A stretch of 64,000 nucleotides of DNA from Bradyrhizobium sp. U87765 SZCCT0048 (GCF_018131225.1 NZ_JAFCMM010000001.1:310001-374000); one strand, 5' to 3'. Positions 7,902 through 16,422 are shown, counted from the first letter of the stretch. The notes: generated by a model not told the origin, from the sequence alone. A program made the numbers and translations.

Positions 7902-9128
7902 GTGAGCAAGATTGAAATCAGGACGACGGCAGGTGTGACCCGGCGGCGAGCCCTCTCGCTCGCAGCGGCTGGCGTCGCCATGCCGTTCGTGCTGCGCGAC
8001 GCACGGGCGCAGGGCAAGGCGGTCAATGTCGGCGTGATCGTGCCGCTGTCGGGCGCCAACGCGCAGTTCGGCATCAACTCCCGCAACGGCATCGAGCTCG
8101 TTGCCGACGAGATCAACGCCGCCGGCGGCATCAAGTCGCTGGGGGGCGCGCGCATCAACCTCGTGGTGGCCGACTCGACCTCGACCCCGACCACGGCCGC
8201 CAACGTCGCCCAGCGCCTGCTGACCCAGAACGACGTCGTCGCCATCCTCGGCGCATTCGCCTCCTCGCTCACCATCGCGATCTCCGAAGTGACCGAGCGC
8301 CGCGGCGTGCCGCTACTGACCATGTCGTTCTCCGACCAGATCACCGGTCGCGGCTTCGAGAACATCTTCCAGGTCGTCGCCAAGGCCTCCGTGCTCGGCA
8401 AGGCGCAGTTCGATGGCACCGTGGCCCTCGCCGCCGCCGCAGGGCAGAAGCTCGAAAAGGTCGCCATCATGTACGAGGACACCGCCTATGGCACCTCGCA
8501 GGCGACCGGCCTGCGCGATGGCGCCAAGGCCGCCGGCGTCCAGGTGGTGATGGACGACGCCTACCCGCTCGGCATCACCGACGTCACGCCGCTGATCAAC
8601 AAGCTGCGCGCCTCCGGCGCCCAGGCCGTGTTCCCGGTGTCGTACCTCAACGACTCCCTGCAGATCATCCGCGCGATGCGTCAGCAGAAAATCACTATCC
8701 CCGCGATCGGCGGTGCCGCCGGCTACGTCATTCCCGATTTCGAGAAGGGTCTCGGCGAATTCGCCGAAGGCGTGCTGTCGATCTCGCCGGCCAACTACGA
8801 CCTCGACACCGCGCTGACCGAGCGTTTCCGCAAGCGCTTCGGCTATTTCATGGTGCACGAAGCGCTGGAGCACGCGGTGTGCATGGATGTGCTGGGACAG
8901 GCGCTCGAGAAAGCCAAGTCGACCCAGCCCGACGCCCTGCGCAAGGTGCTGCACGACACCCGCTTCGAGGGCGGCTGGACCAGGACCATGACCGGCGGCG
9001 CGGTGCAGTTCGACAAGGCCGGCCTCAACACCCTGTCCAGCCCGGTGATGGTGCAGTGGCGCAACAAGGAACTGGTCACCGTGTGGCCGTCCGAATTCGC
9101 CAAGGGCAAGGCGGTCTGGGCGAGCTGA
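7902..9128 (+). CDS. Branched-chain-amino-acid-type ABC transporter substrate-binding protein (Tat-exported)
   Basis: This 408-residue periplasmic binding protein of the LivK/Leu-Ile-Val type has the fold signature VGVIVPLSGANAQFG near its mature N-terminus. The export signal contains twin arginines (TRRRALSLAAAG) and ends near DARAQG, which suggests folded export by the Tat route. The GTG start at 7902 is preceded by GGGAGGCGACCC. It heads a five-gene transporter operon with two permeases and two ATPases, followed by a CMD-family gene. The substrate cannot be read from the sequence. Family members bind aromatic acids, amides and amino acids, and the surrounding hydrolase and dehydrogenase argue for a catabolic carboxylate. 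The candidate GntR operator at 7777-7803 suggests induction by that substrate. Confidence 0.92.
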   Translation: MSKIEIRTTAGVTRRRALSLAAAGVAMPFVLRDARAQGKAVNVGVIVPLSGANAQFGINSRNGIELVADEINAAGGIKSLGGARINLVVADSTSTPTTAANVAQRLLTQNDVVAILGAFASSLTIAISEVTERRGVPLLTMSFSDQITGRGFENIFQVVAKASVLGKAQFDGTVALAAAAGQKLEKVAIMYEDTAYGTSQATGLRDGAKAAGVQVVMDDAYPLGITDVTPLINKLRASGAQAVFPVSYLNDSLQIIRAMRQQKITIPAIGGAAGYVIPDFEKGLGEFAEGVLSISPANYDLDTALTERFRKRFGYFMVHEALEHAVCMDVLGQALEKAKSTQPDALRKVLHDTRFEGGWTRTMTGGAVQFDKAGLNTLSSPVMVQWRNKELVTVWPSEFAKGKAVWAS

Positions 9129-9167
9129 CGCGCGCGCCTTTCGACTGCAGAGCGGAGAACGACTGAT

Positions 9168-10028
9168 ATGGCGGTGGTGCAGGCCATCCTCGATGGACTG
9201 ATGATCGGCGGCGTCTATGCCCTGATCTCGATCGGGCTGACGCTGGTGTTCGGCGTGATGGGCATCGTGAACTTTGCGCAGGCCGAGTTCCTGATGCTCG
9301 GCATGTTCGTCGCCTACTATGCCTGGGCATGGCTCGGCCTCGACCCGTTGCTGGCGGCACCGCTCGCCTTCATCGTCGTGTTCGCGCTCGGCGCGCTGCT
9401 GCAGCGCCTTCTGATCCGGCGCGTCATGCAGGCGCCGGAAGTCGCGCAGATCTTCCTCACGGTCGGGCTGCTGATCGTGCTGGAGAATGCTGCGCTGCTG
9501 ATGTTCGGCTCCGGCTTCCGCTCGGTGACGACGCCCTACCAGACGTCGTCGCTGCAGCTCGGCCCGCTGTTCATCAGCGTGCCCTATCTCGCCGCGTTCG
9601 CGATGTCGGTGGCTTCGGGCCTGGTGCTGTTCGTCTTCATGAAGTCGAGCTGGTTCGGCCGCGCCATGCGCGCCACCGCCCAGGATCCGATGGCCGCCAA
9701 GCTGATGGGCATCAACGCCGACCGCATGCACATGCTGGCGTTTGCCCTCGGCGTCGGCCTCACCGCGTTCGGCGGCGCGGTCATCCTGCCTTACCTCACG
9801 GCCTCGCCGGCCGTCGGCGGCCAGTTCGTGGTGCTGATGTTCACGGTCGTCGTGCTCGGGGGTCTCGGCTCCGTCGCCGGCGCCGTGGTCGGCGGCCTCG
9901 CGGTCGGCATCATCCAGTCGCTGTCGGCCCTCGTGTTCCCGATCCAGTTGCAGAACCTCGTGCTGTTCGTCGTCTTCATCGCGGTGCTCGCGCTGCGGCC
10001 CAAGGGCCTGCTCGGAGCCGCCCGATGA
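9168..10028 (+). CDS. livH: Liv-type ABC transporter permease (LivH)
   Basis: This 286-residue inner-membrane permease has about eight hydrophobic helices. It opens with LDGLMIGGVYALISIGLTLVFG, the characteristic LivH N-terminus, and carries GIVNFAQAEFLMLG, the usual NxAqGexxmlG loop. It pairs with the LivM-type permease to form the channel. ATG 9168 is preceded by GGAGAACG. Its stop overlaps the next gene's start (ATGA), showing translational coupling. Confidence 0.95.
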   Translation: MAVVQAILDGLMIGGVYALISIGLTLVFGVMGIVNFAQAEFLMLGMFVAYYAWAWLGLDPLLAAPLAFIVVFALGALLQRLLIRRVMQAPEVAQIFLTVGLLIVLENAALLMFGSGFRSVTTPYQTSSLQLGPLFISVPYLAAFAMSVASGLVLFVFMKSSWFGRAMRATAQDPMAAKLMGINADRMHMLAFALGVGLTAFGGAVILPYLTASPAVGGQFVVLMFTVVVLGGLGSVAGAVVGGLAVGIIQSLSALVFPIQLQNLVLFVVFIAVLALRPKGLLGAAR

Positions 10029-11008
10029 CCCGCTCACCCATGCGCCTCATTCTTCTCGTCGCCCTGATCGCAGCTGCGGTCGCGGCTCCCTTCTTGTTCG
10101 ATCCGCGCGGCTATGCCATCCGCATCCTGTGTCTGGCGCTGCTGTTCGGCGCCATGGCGCAGTCGTGGAACATCGTCGCCGGCCTCGCCAACCAGGTCTC
10201 GCTGGGCCATGCCGCCTTCTTCGGCATCGGCGCCTACACCTCGACGCTGCTGCTGATCCATTTCGGTATCTCGCCGTGGCTCGGCATGATCGCCGGTGCG
10301 CTGCTCGGCGCCATCGCGGCCCTGCTGATCAGTCTGCCGACCATGCGGCTGCGCGGCCACTATTTCGCGCTCGCCACCCTTGCGTTCGGCGAGGTGATGC
10401 GGGTCATCGCCAACAGCTGGGGCAGCCTCACCGGCGGCCCGGTCGGGCTGTCGGTGCCGTTCGCGCCGCCGAGCCTCGCCATGCTGCAGTTCAAGGAGAC
10501 GCGGCCGTATTACTGGCTGATGCTCGCGGCACTCGTGGTGGTCACATTGATCTTCGTCGCCATCCGGCGCAGCCGCCTCGGCTACCGCCTGCGCGCGATC
10601 AAGGAAAACGCCGACGCCGCCGAAGCCATCGGCGTCGACACCACCCGCACCAAGATCATCGCCGCGGTGATCTCGGGCATGCTGACCGCGTGTCTTGGCA
10701 CGCTGTACGCCCAGTTCCAGTTCTTCTTCGATCCCGACACGGTGTTCGGCGTTGCCTCGATCTCCGTGCGCATGGCGATGATCGCCATTGTCGGCGGCGT
10801 CGGCACCGCAGCCGGCCCGATCCTCGGCGCCTTCTTCGTCATCCCGCTCGAGGAATTCGCCAACCAGATTTTCTCGGCCCAGGCCGCCGGCCTGTCGCAG
10901 CTCGTGTTCGGCGTGCTGCTGATCCTGGTGATCCTGGTCGAGCCGCGCGGTTTCATGGCGATCGGCCCGCGCCTCAAGCGCCTCATTGGCAAGGGAGGAC
11001 AATCATGA
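10025..11008 (+). CDS. livM: Liv-type ABC transporter permease (LivM)
   Basis: This 327-residue permease has the LivM hallmarks GLANQVSLGHAAFFGIGAYT, SLPTMRLRGHYFALATLAFG and RRSRLGYRLRAIKENADAAE, the last being the cytoplasmic loop that contacts the ATPases. It starts at ATG 10025 inside an ATGA overlap with livH and ends in another ATGA overlap with livG, so all four membrane and ATPase genes are tightly coupled. It forms the second half of the transmembrane channel. Confidence 0.95.
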   Translation: MTRSPMRLILLVALIAAAVAAPFLFDPRGYAIRILCLALLFGAMAQSWNIVAGLANQVSLGHAAFFGIGAYTSTLLLIHFGISPWLGMIAGALLGAIAALLISLPTMRLRGHYFALATLAFGEVMRVIANSWGSLTGGPVGLSVPFAPPSLAMLQFKETRPYYWLMLAALVVVTLIFVAIRRSRLGYRLRAIKENADAAEAIGVDTTRTKIIAAVISGMLTACLGTLYAQFQFFFDPDTVFGVASISVRMAMIAIVGGVGTAAGPILGAFFVIPLEEFANQIFSAQAAGLSQLVFGVLLILVILVEPRGFMAIGPRLKRLIGKGGQS

Positions 11009-11730
11009 CCGAGCCCCTGCTTCGGGTATCCGGAATATCCAAGCGCTTCGGCGGCTTGCAGGCACTATCGAACGTCTCGCTTGACGCCAATGCCGGCGAG
11101 ATCGTCGGCCTGATCGGCCCCAACGGCGCCGGCAAGACGACGCTGTTCAGCAACCTTGTCGGCCTGCACCGGCCCGACAGCGGCTCCGTCCGTCTCCAGG
11201 GCAAGGATCTCGTCGGGCTGAAGCCGCACCGCATTGCCGCCGCCGGCATGGTCAAGACGTTCCAGAACGTCGCGCTGTTCCTGGATTCCTCGGTGCTCGA
11301 CAACGTCCTTACCGGCGGCCTAATGCGCCGCTCGGTGGATGGCGCGCGCGATCTCGCCCGGCAGTGCCTGGAGCGTGTCGGCATCAGCGCCATCGCCGAC
11401 AAGCTGGCCCGCGATCTCTCGTTCCCCGAACGCGCCCGCGTCGAGGTGGCGCGCGCGCTGTGTACCGAACCCCGCGTGCTGCTGCTGGACGAAGCGATGG
11501 CCGCGCTGAACCATGTCGAGATGGACGAATTCATGGCGCTGCTGCGCCAACTGCGCGAGGAAGGCCTGACGCTGATCATCGTCGAGCATCACATGCGCGC
11601 GATCATGTCGCTGTGCCAGCGCCTTGTCGTGCTGAATTTCGGCCAGCTCATCGCGACGGGAACGCCGACGGAGATCTCCCGCAACCCCGCCGTGATCGAG
11701 GCCTATCTCGGCCGCTCGGCCGCCGCCTGA
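11005..11730 (+). CDS. livG: Liv-type ABC transporter ATPase (LivG) with an altered signature motif
   Basis: This 241-residue ATPase powers the transporter. The Walker A motif GPNGAGKTT is intact at residues 38-46 and the Walker B motif LLLDEAMAALN at about 159-169 carries Asp162 and catalytic Glu163. The switch His195 is in VEHHM. The ABC signature is unusual: residues 138-146 read LSFPERARV, where LivG proteins normally have LSYGEQRRL or LAQGERKQL, so the signature Gly is Pro. The Walker B extension is also atypical (DEAMAALN instead of DEPxAGLN). Compare the second LivG in this window, which is canonical. The altered signature may weaken one of the two ATP sites. The gene starts in an ATGA overlap with livM. 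Confidence 0.93.
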   Translation: MTEPLLRVSGISKRFGGLQALSNVSLDANAGEIVGLIGPNGAGKTTLFSNLVGLHRPDSGSVRLQGKDLVGLKPHRIAAAGMVKTFQNVALFLDSSVLDNVLTGGLMRRSVDGARDLARQCLERVGISAIADKLARDLSFPERARVEVARALCTEPRVLLLDEAMAALNHVEMDEFMALLRQLREEGLTLIIVEHHMRAIMSLCQRLVVLNFGQLIATGTPTEISRNPAVIEAYLGRSAAA

Positions 11731-11741
11731 CGGGAGTTGCC

Positions 11742-12461
11742 ATGCCCAGTCCATCCCCCTTGCTCGACATCCGCACGCTCAACGCGGGCTACGGCGCCGT
11801 CGACGTACTGCACGATGTCGCGCTGAGCGTCGACGCCGGCGAGTTCGTCTGCGTCATCGGCGCCAATACCGCCGGCAAGAGCACGCTGCTGCGCACCATC
11901 TCCGGCCTTGTCTCCGCGCGCGGCAGCATCCGCTTCGAGGGCACCGAACTCGTCGGCCGGCCGCCGCACCAGATCCCGGCGCTCGGCATCGCCCATGTGC
12001 CGGAAGGCCGCCACGTGTTTGCGGAAATGACGGTCGACGAGAACGTCATGCTCGGCGCCTATGCCGTTCGCCACGCCGCGGACCTGTCGCGGCGGCGCGA
12101 AAGGGTACTGACGATGTTCCCCCGCCTGCGCGAGCGCCTCACACAGGCCGCCGGCACGCTGTCCGGCGGCGAGCAGCAGATGGTCGCCATCGGCCGCGCG
12201 CTGATGCTCGACCCGCGCTTGCTGCTGCTCGACGAGCCGAGCCACGGCCTCGCGCCCAAGGTTGTCGACGAGCTGCACGACAGCTTCCTCGCCATCAGCA
12301 AGACCGGCACCGCGATCCTGCTGGTCGAGCAGAACACGACGCTTGCGCTGTCGGTCGCGAGCCGCGGCTACGTGCTGGAATCCGGCCGTGTCGTGCTCGC
12401 CGGCACCAGCCAGGATCTGTCCCACAACGACGCCGTCCGCAGCGCCTATCTCGGGCTGTAG
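11742..12461 (+). CDS. livF: Liv-type ABC transporter ATPase (LivF)
   Basis: This 239-residue ATPase is the LivF partner of the upstream LivG. The Walker A motif is GANTAGKST (usually GANGAGKTT), the signature TLSGGEQQMVAIGRAL is perfect, the Walker B motif is LLLDEPSHGLAP, and LLVEQNT is the typical LivF switch loop. The start at ATG 11742 follows CGGGAG and lies 11 bases after the livG stop. Because the partner LivG has a damaged signature, this subunit probably supplies the fully canonical signature motif in the heterodimer. Confidence 0.94.
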   Translation: MPSPSPLLDIRTLNAGYGAVDVLHDVALSVDAGEFVCVIGANTAGKSTLLRTISGLVSARGSIRFEGTELVGRPPHQIPALGIAHVPEGRHVFAEMTVDENVMLGAYAVRHAADLSRRRERVLTMFPRLRERLTQAAGTLSGGEQQMVAIGRALMLDPRLLLLDEPSHGLAPKVVDELHDSFLAISKTGTAILLVEQNTTLALSVASRGYVLESGRVVLAGTSQDLSHNDAVRSAYLGL

Positions 12462-12502
12462 CGGCGACCATCACTTCCAACCCCGGCACGAAAGAGGTAC
12501 CC

Positions 12503-12898
12503 ATGTCTCACAGCGATCAGTTTGAAAAAGGCCTGCAGGTTCGCCGCACGGTGCTCGGCACCGAGTATGTCGACGGCAGCATTGCCAAGGCCGACGACTT
12601 CATGATGGCGTTCCAGAACATCACCACCGAGTGGTGCTGGGGCTATGCCTGGACCCGTCCCGGCCTCGATCACAAGACCCGCTCGATGCTCAATCTCGCC
12701 ATGCTGACCGCCCTCAGCAAGCCGGTCGAGCTCAAGCTGCACGTCAAGGGCGCCCTCGCCAACGGCGTCAGCGTCGAGGAGATCAAGGAAATCCTGCTGC
12801 ACGCTACCGTGTATTGCGGCATCCCGGCCGGCCTCGATGCCTTCAAGGCCGCGCACGAGGTGCTGAAGGCCGAGGGCGCGCTGCCTGAAAAGAAGTAA
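12503..12898 (+). CDS. Carboxymuconolactone decarboxylase (CMD) family protein
   Basis: This 131-residue helical protein has the PcaC/CMD fold. It shows WCWGYAWTRPGLDHKTRSML near residue 44, LKLHVKGALANGVSVEEIKE, and a terminal ILLHATVYCGIPAGLDAFK. True 4-carboxymuconolactone decarboxylases act in the beta-ketoadipate (protocatechuate) pathway. No other pca genes are nearby, so I call the family and not the exact reaction. It follows the transporter operon by about 40 bases and is likely co-transcribed. It suggests that the imported substrate passes through a lactone or related carboxylate. Confidence 0.88.
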   Translation: MSHSDQFEKGLQVRRTVLGTEYVDGSIAKADDFMMAFQNITTEWCWGYAWTRPGLDHKTRSMLNLAMLTALSKPVELKLHVKGALANGVSVEEIKEILLHATVYCGIPAGLDAFKAAHEVLKAEGALPEKK

Positions 12899-12927
12899 GC
12901 GTGATAAGTTAGGCTCGATCTGGAAAT

Positions 12928-12973
12928 CCATCATTCGAGGGTCTCGCTTCGCGAGACCACCTCAAGATGACGG
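12928..12973. repeat. Palindromic intergenic repeat / possible terminator
   Basis: GGTCTCGC-TTC-GCGAGACC (12940-12958) is a perfect 8-bp hairpin with a 3-base loop. Imperfect outer arms CCATCATTCGAGG and CCTCAAGATGACGG extend it. The layout resembles the short palindromic intergenic repeats common in Bradyrhizobium-type genomes. It lies 30 bases after the CMD gene and may end that transcript. I saw one copy in this window. Confidence 0.55.
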
Positions 12974-13148
12974 ATGACGACGATCGAGCTTCAAATCATC
13001 AAGCAGCCGAAACGATTGCGCTGCGCCGTGCGGGACATGGGCGCAGCGCAGTTCGTTTGAAGGGCTTGCTGCCACCCAATGACGCCGTGGAAGACGCCAG
13101 CGGCGAAGATGATAGTCTCGTGTGGGGACCCGCAGCCGGCTATTCAGC

Positions 13149-14357
13149 TCACCTGCCCGCGTGCGCCAGCGCCGCGACGAGATGCGGCCGGAACAGATCC
13201 GGATGCTCGCACATTGGAAAGTGGCCGAGCCCGTCCATCACCCGCATCATCGCGCCGGGAATGAGCGCAGCGAGCTTCTCGCCGTCTTCCGGCGTCGCCG
13301 AGTAGTCGTAAGTGCCGCACAACAGCGCCACCGGGGTGCGCGCCGCGTCGATCTTCGGCGCGACCACGGCGCCATCGAACTCGTCGCTGTAGAAGGCGAG
13401 ATCGCCGGTGTAGACCTGCGGCGCACCCTGGGCATAGATCCAGGCCGCGCGGCGGCGCTGGTCGAGCGGGCTGGTCGGGCTCATCAAGCCGCGCACAAAC
13501 GCCGGATTATGCAGTCCCGCATGAACAGCGACATGGTGCTGGAACGGGTTGCGGCGCCCCTTGGAGCGGAACGGCGGCTCGATCGCGACCGCGCCTGCGA
13601 CCAGGTCCGGACGCTCGGCGGCCAACATCAGCGCCATCGCCGCTCCCATCGATCCGCCCGCGACGATAACCCGCTCGCCGACCACCTGCTCGATGAACGC
13701 GCTGCACCAGCCAAGATAGCGCGCGGCCGTCAGTTGATAGGCCTCGCCCTTCCAGCCAGACGGCGGCAGCGAGCGGCCATGGAACGGCATGTCCGGCGCG
13801 ATCATGCGATAGCCGCGCGCAAGGCCGATATCGGCGAGCTGGCTGAGGAACTGACGACCGTCGGCCCCGGCGGTGTGCAGGAACAGCACCGGGCGGCCCT
13901 CGCCGGCGCTGTCGGCGAACATGTCGCAGACGCCTTCGTCGAGCGTCACCTGGTGATAGCGCCCGGCGATCTCACCGATATCGCGCGGCATGGTCTCGGC
14001 CGGCGCCGCCGGCGAGGCGCAGACCAGCTCGAACAGCCGCTCCAGCACACCCCGCGCCTGCGCGATCCGGAGCGGATCGCCTTCCACGGTGAACGCGTCG
14101 TTAGCGATCGCAAATGCCGTGAATGCCTGGAAGCGTGGTGGCGGCGGCACCGTCAGCACCCGCTCCCAATCGGCGACACCCGCGCGTAACACGATGTCGG
14201 CCGGCGCCTGCACATCGAAGCTCACCTCGCCGTCGTCGAGCCGCAGGCGGATCTCCTCGCCCATGCCATGGAGATGAAGCCCGGCCCTGAGCCCCGCGCC
14301 GAGACGACGCAGTTCGGGATCGCCGAGCGCGACTGCGAGGCGGGCGTGGAGGATCAT
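13149..14357 (-). CDS. Alpha/beta hydrolase with an N-terminal extension
   Basis: This 402-residue protein has an alpha/beta-hydrolase domain from about residue 150. Ser236 lies in the nucleophile elbow GGSMG, with Asp351 (GTYDYSATPED) and His379 (DGLGHFPMCEHP) completing the triad; PVLFLHTAGADGRQF forms the oxyanion region. The first 130 residues are not part of the core fold; the stretch DIVLRAGVADWERVL resembles SCP2-type lipid-binding domains, which is a weak inference. Its ATG overlaps the stop of the upstream dehydrogenase (ATGA), so the two are translated together. No signal peptide is visible. It probably hydrolyses an ester, lactone or C-C bond in the pathway served by the neighbouring transporter. 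Confidence 0.88.
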   Translation of the reverse strand: MILHARLAVALGDPELRRLGAGLRAGLHLHGMGEEIRLRLDDGEVSFDVQAPADIVLRAGVADWERVLTVPPPPRFQAFTAFAIANDAFTVEGDPLRIAQARGVLERLFELVCASPAAPAETMPRDIGEIAGRYHQVTLDEGVCDMFADSAGEGRPVLFLHTAGADGRQFLSQLADIGLARGYRMIAPDMPFHGRSLPPSGWKGEAYQLTAARYLGWCSAFIEQVVGERVIVAGGSMGAAMALMLAAERPDLVAGAVAIEPPFRSKGRRNPFQHHVAVHAGLHNPAFVRGLMSPTSPLDQRRRAAWIYAQGAPQVYTGDLAFYSDEFDGAVVAPKIDAARTPVALLCGTYDYSATPEDGEKLAALIPGAMMRVMDGLGHFPMCEHPDLFRPHLVAALAHAGR

Positions 14358-15271
14358 GCGGTTGCGGTGCGGTTGGCGTCGATATCGGCGAGGAAGCGGT
14401 AGATCTCGGTGTGGTCGGCATCGGCCTTCAGGGAGCCGCGGGCCTTCTCCCAGAGATCGGCGACGGCGGCGATCTGCGGAATGCCGAGCCCGAGATGGCC
14501 AGCGAGATCAGCCGCGATCCGCAGGTCTTTCGCCATCAGCGCCAGCGAGAAGCCGGAGTTGAACGCTCCACTGATTACGAACGGCTTCATCTTCACTTCG
14601 GTTGAGTTGTTGCGCCCGGTCGAGGCGTTGAGCACATCGACGATCGTCTCCGGCGCGAGGCCGAACTGGCGGCCGACCAGCAGCGCCTCGCAGGCGGCGA
14701 CGAGGCCGGCGGCCGAAACGTAGTTGTTCAGCGCCTTCATCGCATGACCCGAGCCGATCGGCCCGGTGGCAAAGATCGACTTGCCCATCGCCGCGAGCAC
14801 CGGGTGTGCGCGCTCCACCTCGTCTTGCGGCCCGCCGGCCATGATCGCGAGCGACCCGTCGACGGCGCGGCGCACCCCTCCCGACACCGGCGCGTCGATC
14901 AGGGCAATGCCCAGCGGCGCGAGATCGGCCGCAAGGCCCGTGGTGTCGGTCGGCGCCGACGAACTCATGTCGATGATGAGGGTGCCTTTCGGCAACGCCT
15001 TCGCGATGCCGCCGTCCCCGAGCAGGACGTCGCGGACGATGCGCCCGTTCGGCAGCATGGTGATGATGGCGGCGGCGCCGGCCGCAGCCTCGGCCGCCCC
15101 CGTGAAAGCCTTGCCACCCGCCGCCGTGAGTGCCGCGCGGGCCACCTCGGCGAGGTCTGCGCCGTGCACAGTGAAGCCGGCGCCGATCAGGCGCTTCGCC
15201 ATTGGCAGGCCCATCTGGCCGAGGCCGATCACGGCAATGGTGGCGGGGGGAGAGATAGAAGATGTGGCCAT
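14354..15271 (-). CDS. NAD(P)-dependent beta-hydroxyacid dehydrogenase
   Basis: This 305-residue enzyme belongs to the 3-hydroxyisobutyrate / tartronate-semialdehyde reductase family. The N-terminal Rossmann motif is IGLGQMGLPMAKRL, the substrate motif is DAPVSGGVRRA, and the catalytic Lys179 lies in GHAMKALNNY. It oxidises a beta-hydroxy acid to the semialdehyde, or the reverse. The start at 15271 (MATSSISPPATIAVIG) is chosen because GAGGA lies about nine bases upstream; a longer frame from 15313 would run toward the operator. It is the first gene of an operon with the alpha/beta hydrolase. The candidate GntR site is about 65-85 bases upstream. Confidence 0.93.
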   Translation of the reverse strand: MATSSISPPATIAVIGLGQMGLPMAKRLIGAGFTVHGADLAEVARAALTAAGGKAFTGAAEAAAGAAAIITMLPNGRIVRDVLLGDGGIAKALPKGTLIIDMSSSAPTDTTGLAADLAPLGIALIDAPVSGGVRRAVDGSLAIMAGGPQDEVERAHPVLAAMGKSIFATGPIGSGHAMKALNNYVSAAGLVAACEALLVGRQFGLAPETIVDVLNASTGRNNSTEVKMKPFVISGAFNSGFSLALMAKDLRIAADLAGHLGLGIPQIAAVADLWEKARGSLKADADHTEIYRFLADIDANRTATA

Positions 15272-15336
15272 GGCGTTCGTCCTCTGATCCGCGCGGCCAC
15301 GCTGAACGACCATGCGGTGATCAAGGATGTATCACC

Positions 15337-15357
15337 ATTGTCAGACAATCTGTCAAT
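15337..15357. promoter_or_regulatory. Candidate GntR operator before the dehydrogenase operon
   Basis: ATTGTCAGACAAT (15337-15349) is a 13-bp palindrome that fits the FadR/FCD-type GntR pattern tnGTnnnACna. It continues into CTGTCAAT, so TCAGACAATCTGTCAAT (15341-15357) is identical to 7777-7793. It lies between the dehydrogenase start and the end of the GntR gene. Confidence 0.65.
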
Positions 15358-15372
15358 CTGAAAAGCCAGAGT

Positions 15373-16062
15373 CTACTCCGGCGCCCCGCTCCCCTGACGG
15401 GCCAGCACGGCCATGGCGACCTCGGCTGCCTTGGCAATGTGGTTCCTGCAGAGCGCCTCGGCCCGCTCCGGATCGCGCGCGACGATGGCATCGTAGATCT
15501 CGCGGATCTCGGCGACGCTGTCGTCGAGCCGGCCGGCCTGGGTCATCGAGGTGACCCGCAACAGCGTGATGCGGTTGTGGAGGGTGGTCAGGGTTTGGGT
15601 GACGAACACGTTGCCCGCGCCCTGGGTCAGAACGGCATAGAATCGCGTCTTGGCGGCGACCAGCGCGGCGCGATCGCTGCCCTGCGCAGCAGTTGCGAAT
15701 CCGTCGACGGCACGGCCGAGTTCGGCGATCGCGGCGTCGCTGCCATTCCGGGCGAAGTTTCGCCCCGCAAACCCTTCCAGAAGCGCGCGAAGTTCATAGA
15801 GCTGGCGCGCCTCGTCCGGGCTGATGGAACTCACCTCGGGGCCCCTGTGCGGCACCGTGACCACGAGCCCCTCCGCCTCAAGCTGGCGCAGCGCCTCCCG
15901 CACGGATGTCCGCCCGACGCCGATCTGCTCGCACAGCTCGCGCTCGATCAGCCGCTGCCCCGGCTTGAAATGACCGGCCGCGATGGCGCTGCGGATCTTG
16001 TCCTCCACCAGCAGCCGCAATGTGGCCGCCTGGCGGGGAATCTGGAGATTGATCTCGTTCAT
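15373..16062 (-). CDS. GntR-family regulator (FadR/FCD type)
   Basis: This 229-residue regulator has an N-terminal winged helix (LIERELCEQIGVGRTSVREA, then LRQLEAEGLVV) and a C-terminal FCD ligand domain (YELRALLEGFAGRNFA). FCD-type GntR proteins usually bind organic acids and act as repressors. I start it at 16062 (MNEINLQIPRQ), where GAAGAG precedes the ATG; an upstream in-frame start at 16152 would add 30 poorly structured residues and run into a palindrome. The shared half-site CAGACAAT before this gene, before the dehydrogenase operon and before the transporter operon suggests it controls the whole catabolic locus and itself. Confidence 0.93.
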   Translation of the reverse strand: MNEINLQIPRQAATLRLLVEDKIRSAIAAGHFKPGQRLIERELCEQIGVGRTSVREALRQLEAEGLVVTVPHRGPEVSSISPDEARQLYELRALLEGFAGRNFARNGSDAAIAELGRAVDGFATAAQGSDRAALVAAKTRFYAVLTQGAGNVFVTQTLTTLHNRITLLRVTSMTQAGRLDDSVAEIREIYDAIVARDPERAEALCRNHIAKAAEVAMAVLARQGSGAPE

Positions 16063-16422
16063 TCCATACTCTTCACGCCCGCCCGCCGATCGGTCAATCG
16101 CGATCGCGAGGCGGCATTCGCCGAGATTAATGAATTGTCTGCTAGCAGGCAATATGACGGAAAGAAGCCCTCGTGCGCTTCGACGATCGAGACGCAGCCG
16201 CGGATCGCGACCAGCAAAGCTGGCTGTATTTCAATCAATGAACGTGAAGGGATTGCTACCATCCGTTGGTTCAGCATAGCCCTGATGCTGTCGTCATCGA
16301 CCATCTGGCCGCCGATCGGCGAAGCGCTGGCCACGCCGACATGACGCGTCGCTGGTCGCCAACGAGAGTCGCTCTGCGCAACACCCGCCTCGGTCGCTCG
16401 TGCTTGCTGTCGGCTCGAGCGC
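16063..16422. other. Intergenic region between the GntR and ModE-like genes
   Basis: These 360 bases hold the GntR promoter region and the palindrome at 16134-16153. A minus-strand frame of 91 codons (16059-16334) crosses it, but it is comparatively A/T-rich, would code through the palindrome and resembles nothing I know. I see no supported gene here. Confidence 0.5.
16134..16153. promoter_or_regulatory. Candidate autoregulatory palindrome upstream of the GntR gene
   Basis: ATTGTCTGCTAGCAGGCAAT is a 20-bp palindrome with one mismatched pair. Its left arm is the reverse complement of CAGACAAT, the half-site in the two other candidate operators. It lies about 72 bases upstream of the GntR start. 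Confidence 0.55.

Noticed and set aside
8313..10037. A 574-codon minus-strand frame across the first Liv operon
   Set aside because: Antisense to well-supported transporter genes; the His/Asp/Arg/Gln-rich product is a shadow.
12928..12973. Possible start of a CRISPR array
   Set aside because: There is a single palindrome with no regularly spaced copies and no cas genes in the window.
16059..16334. A 91-codon minus-strand frame upstream of the GntR gene, ending in an ATGA overlap
   Set aside because: It is comparatively A/T-rich, reads straight through the palindromic candidate operator and has no known family. The overlap is probably chance.
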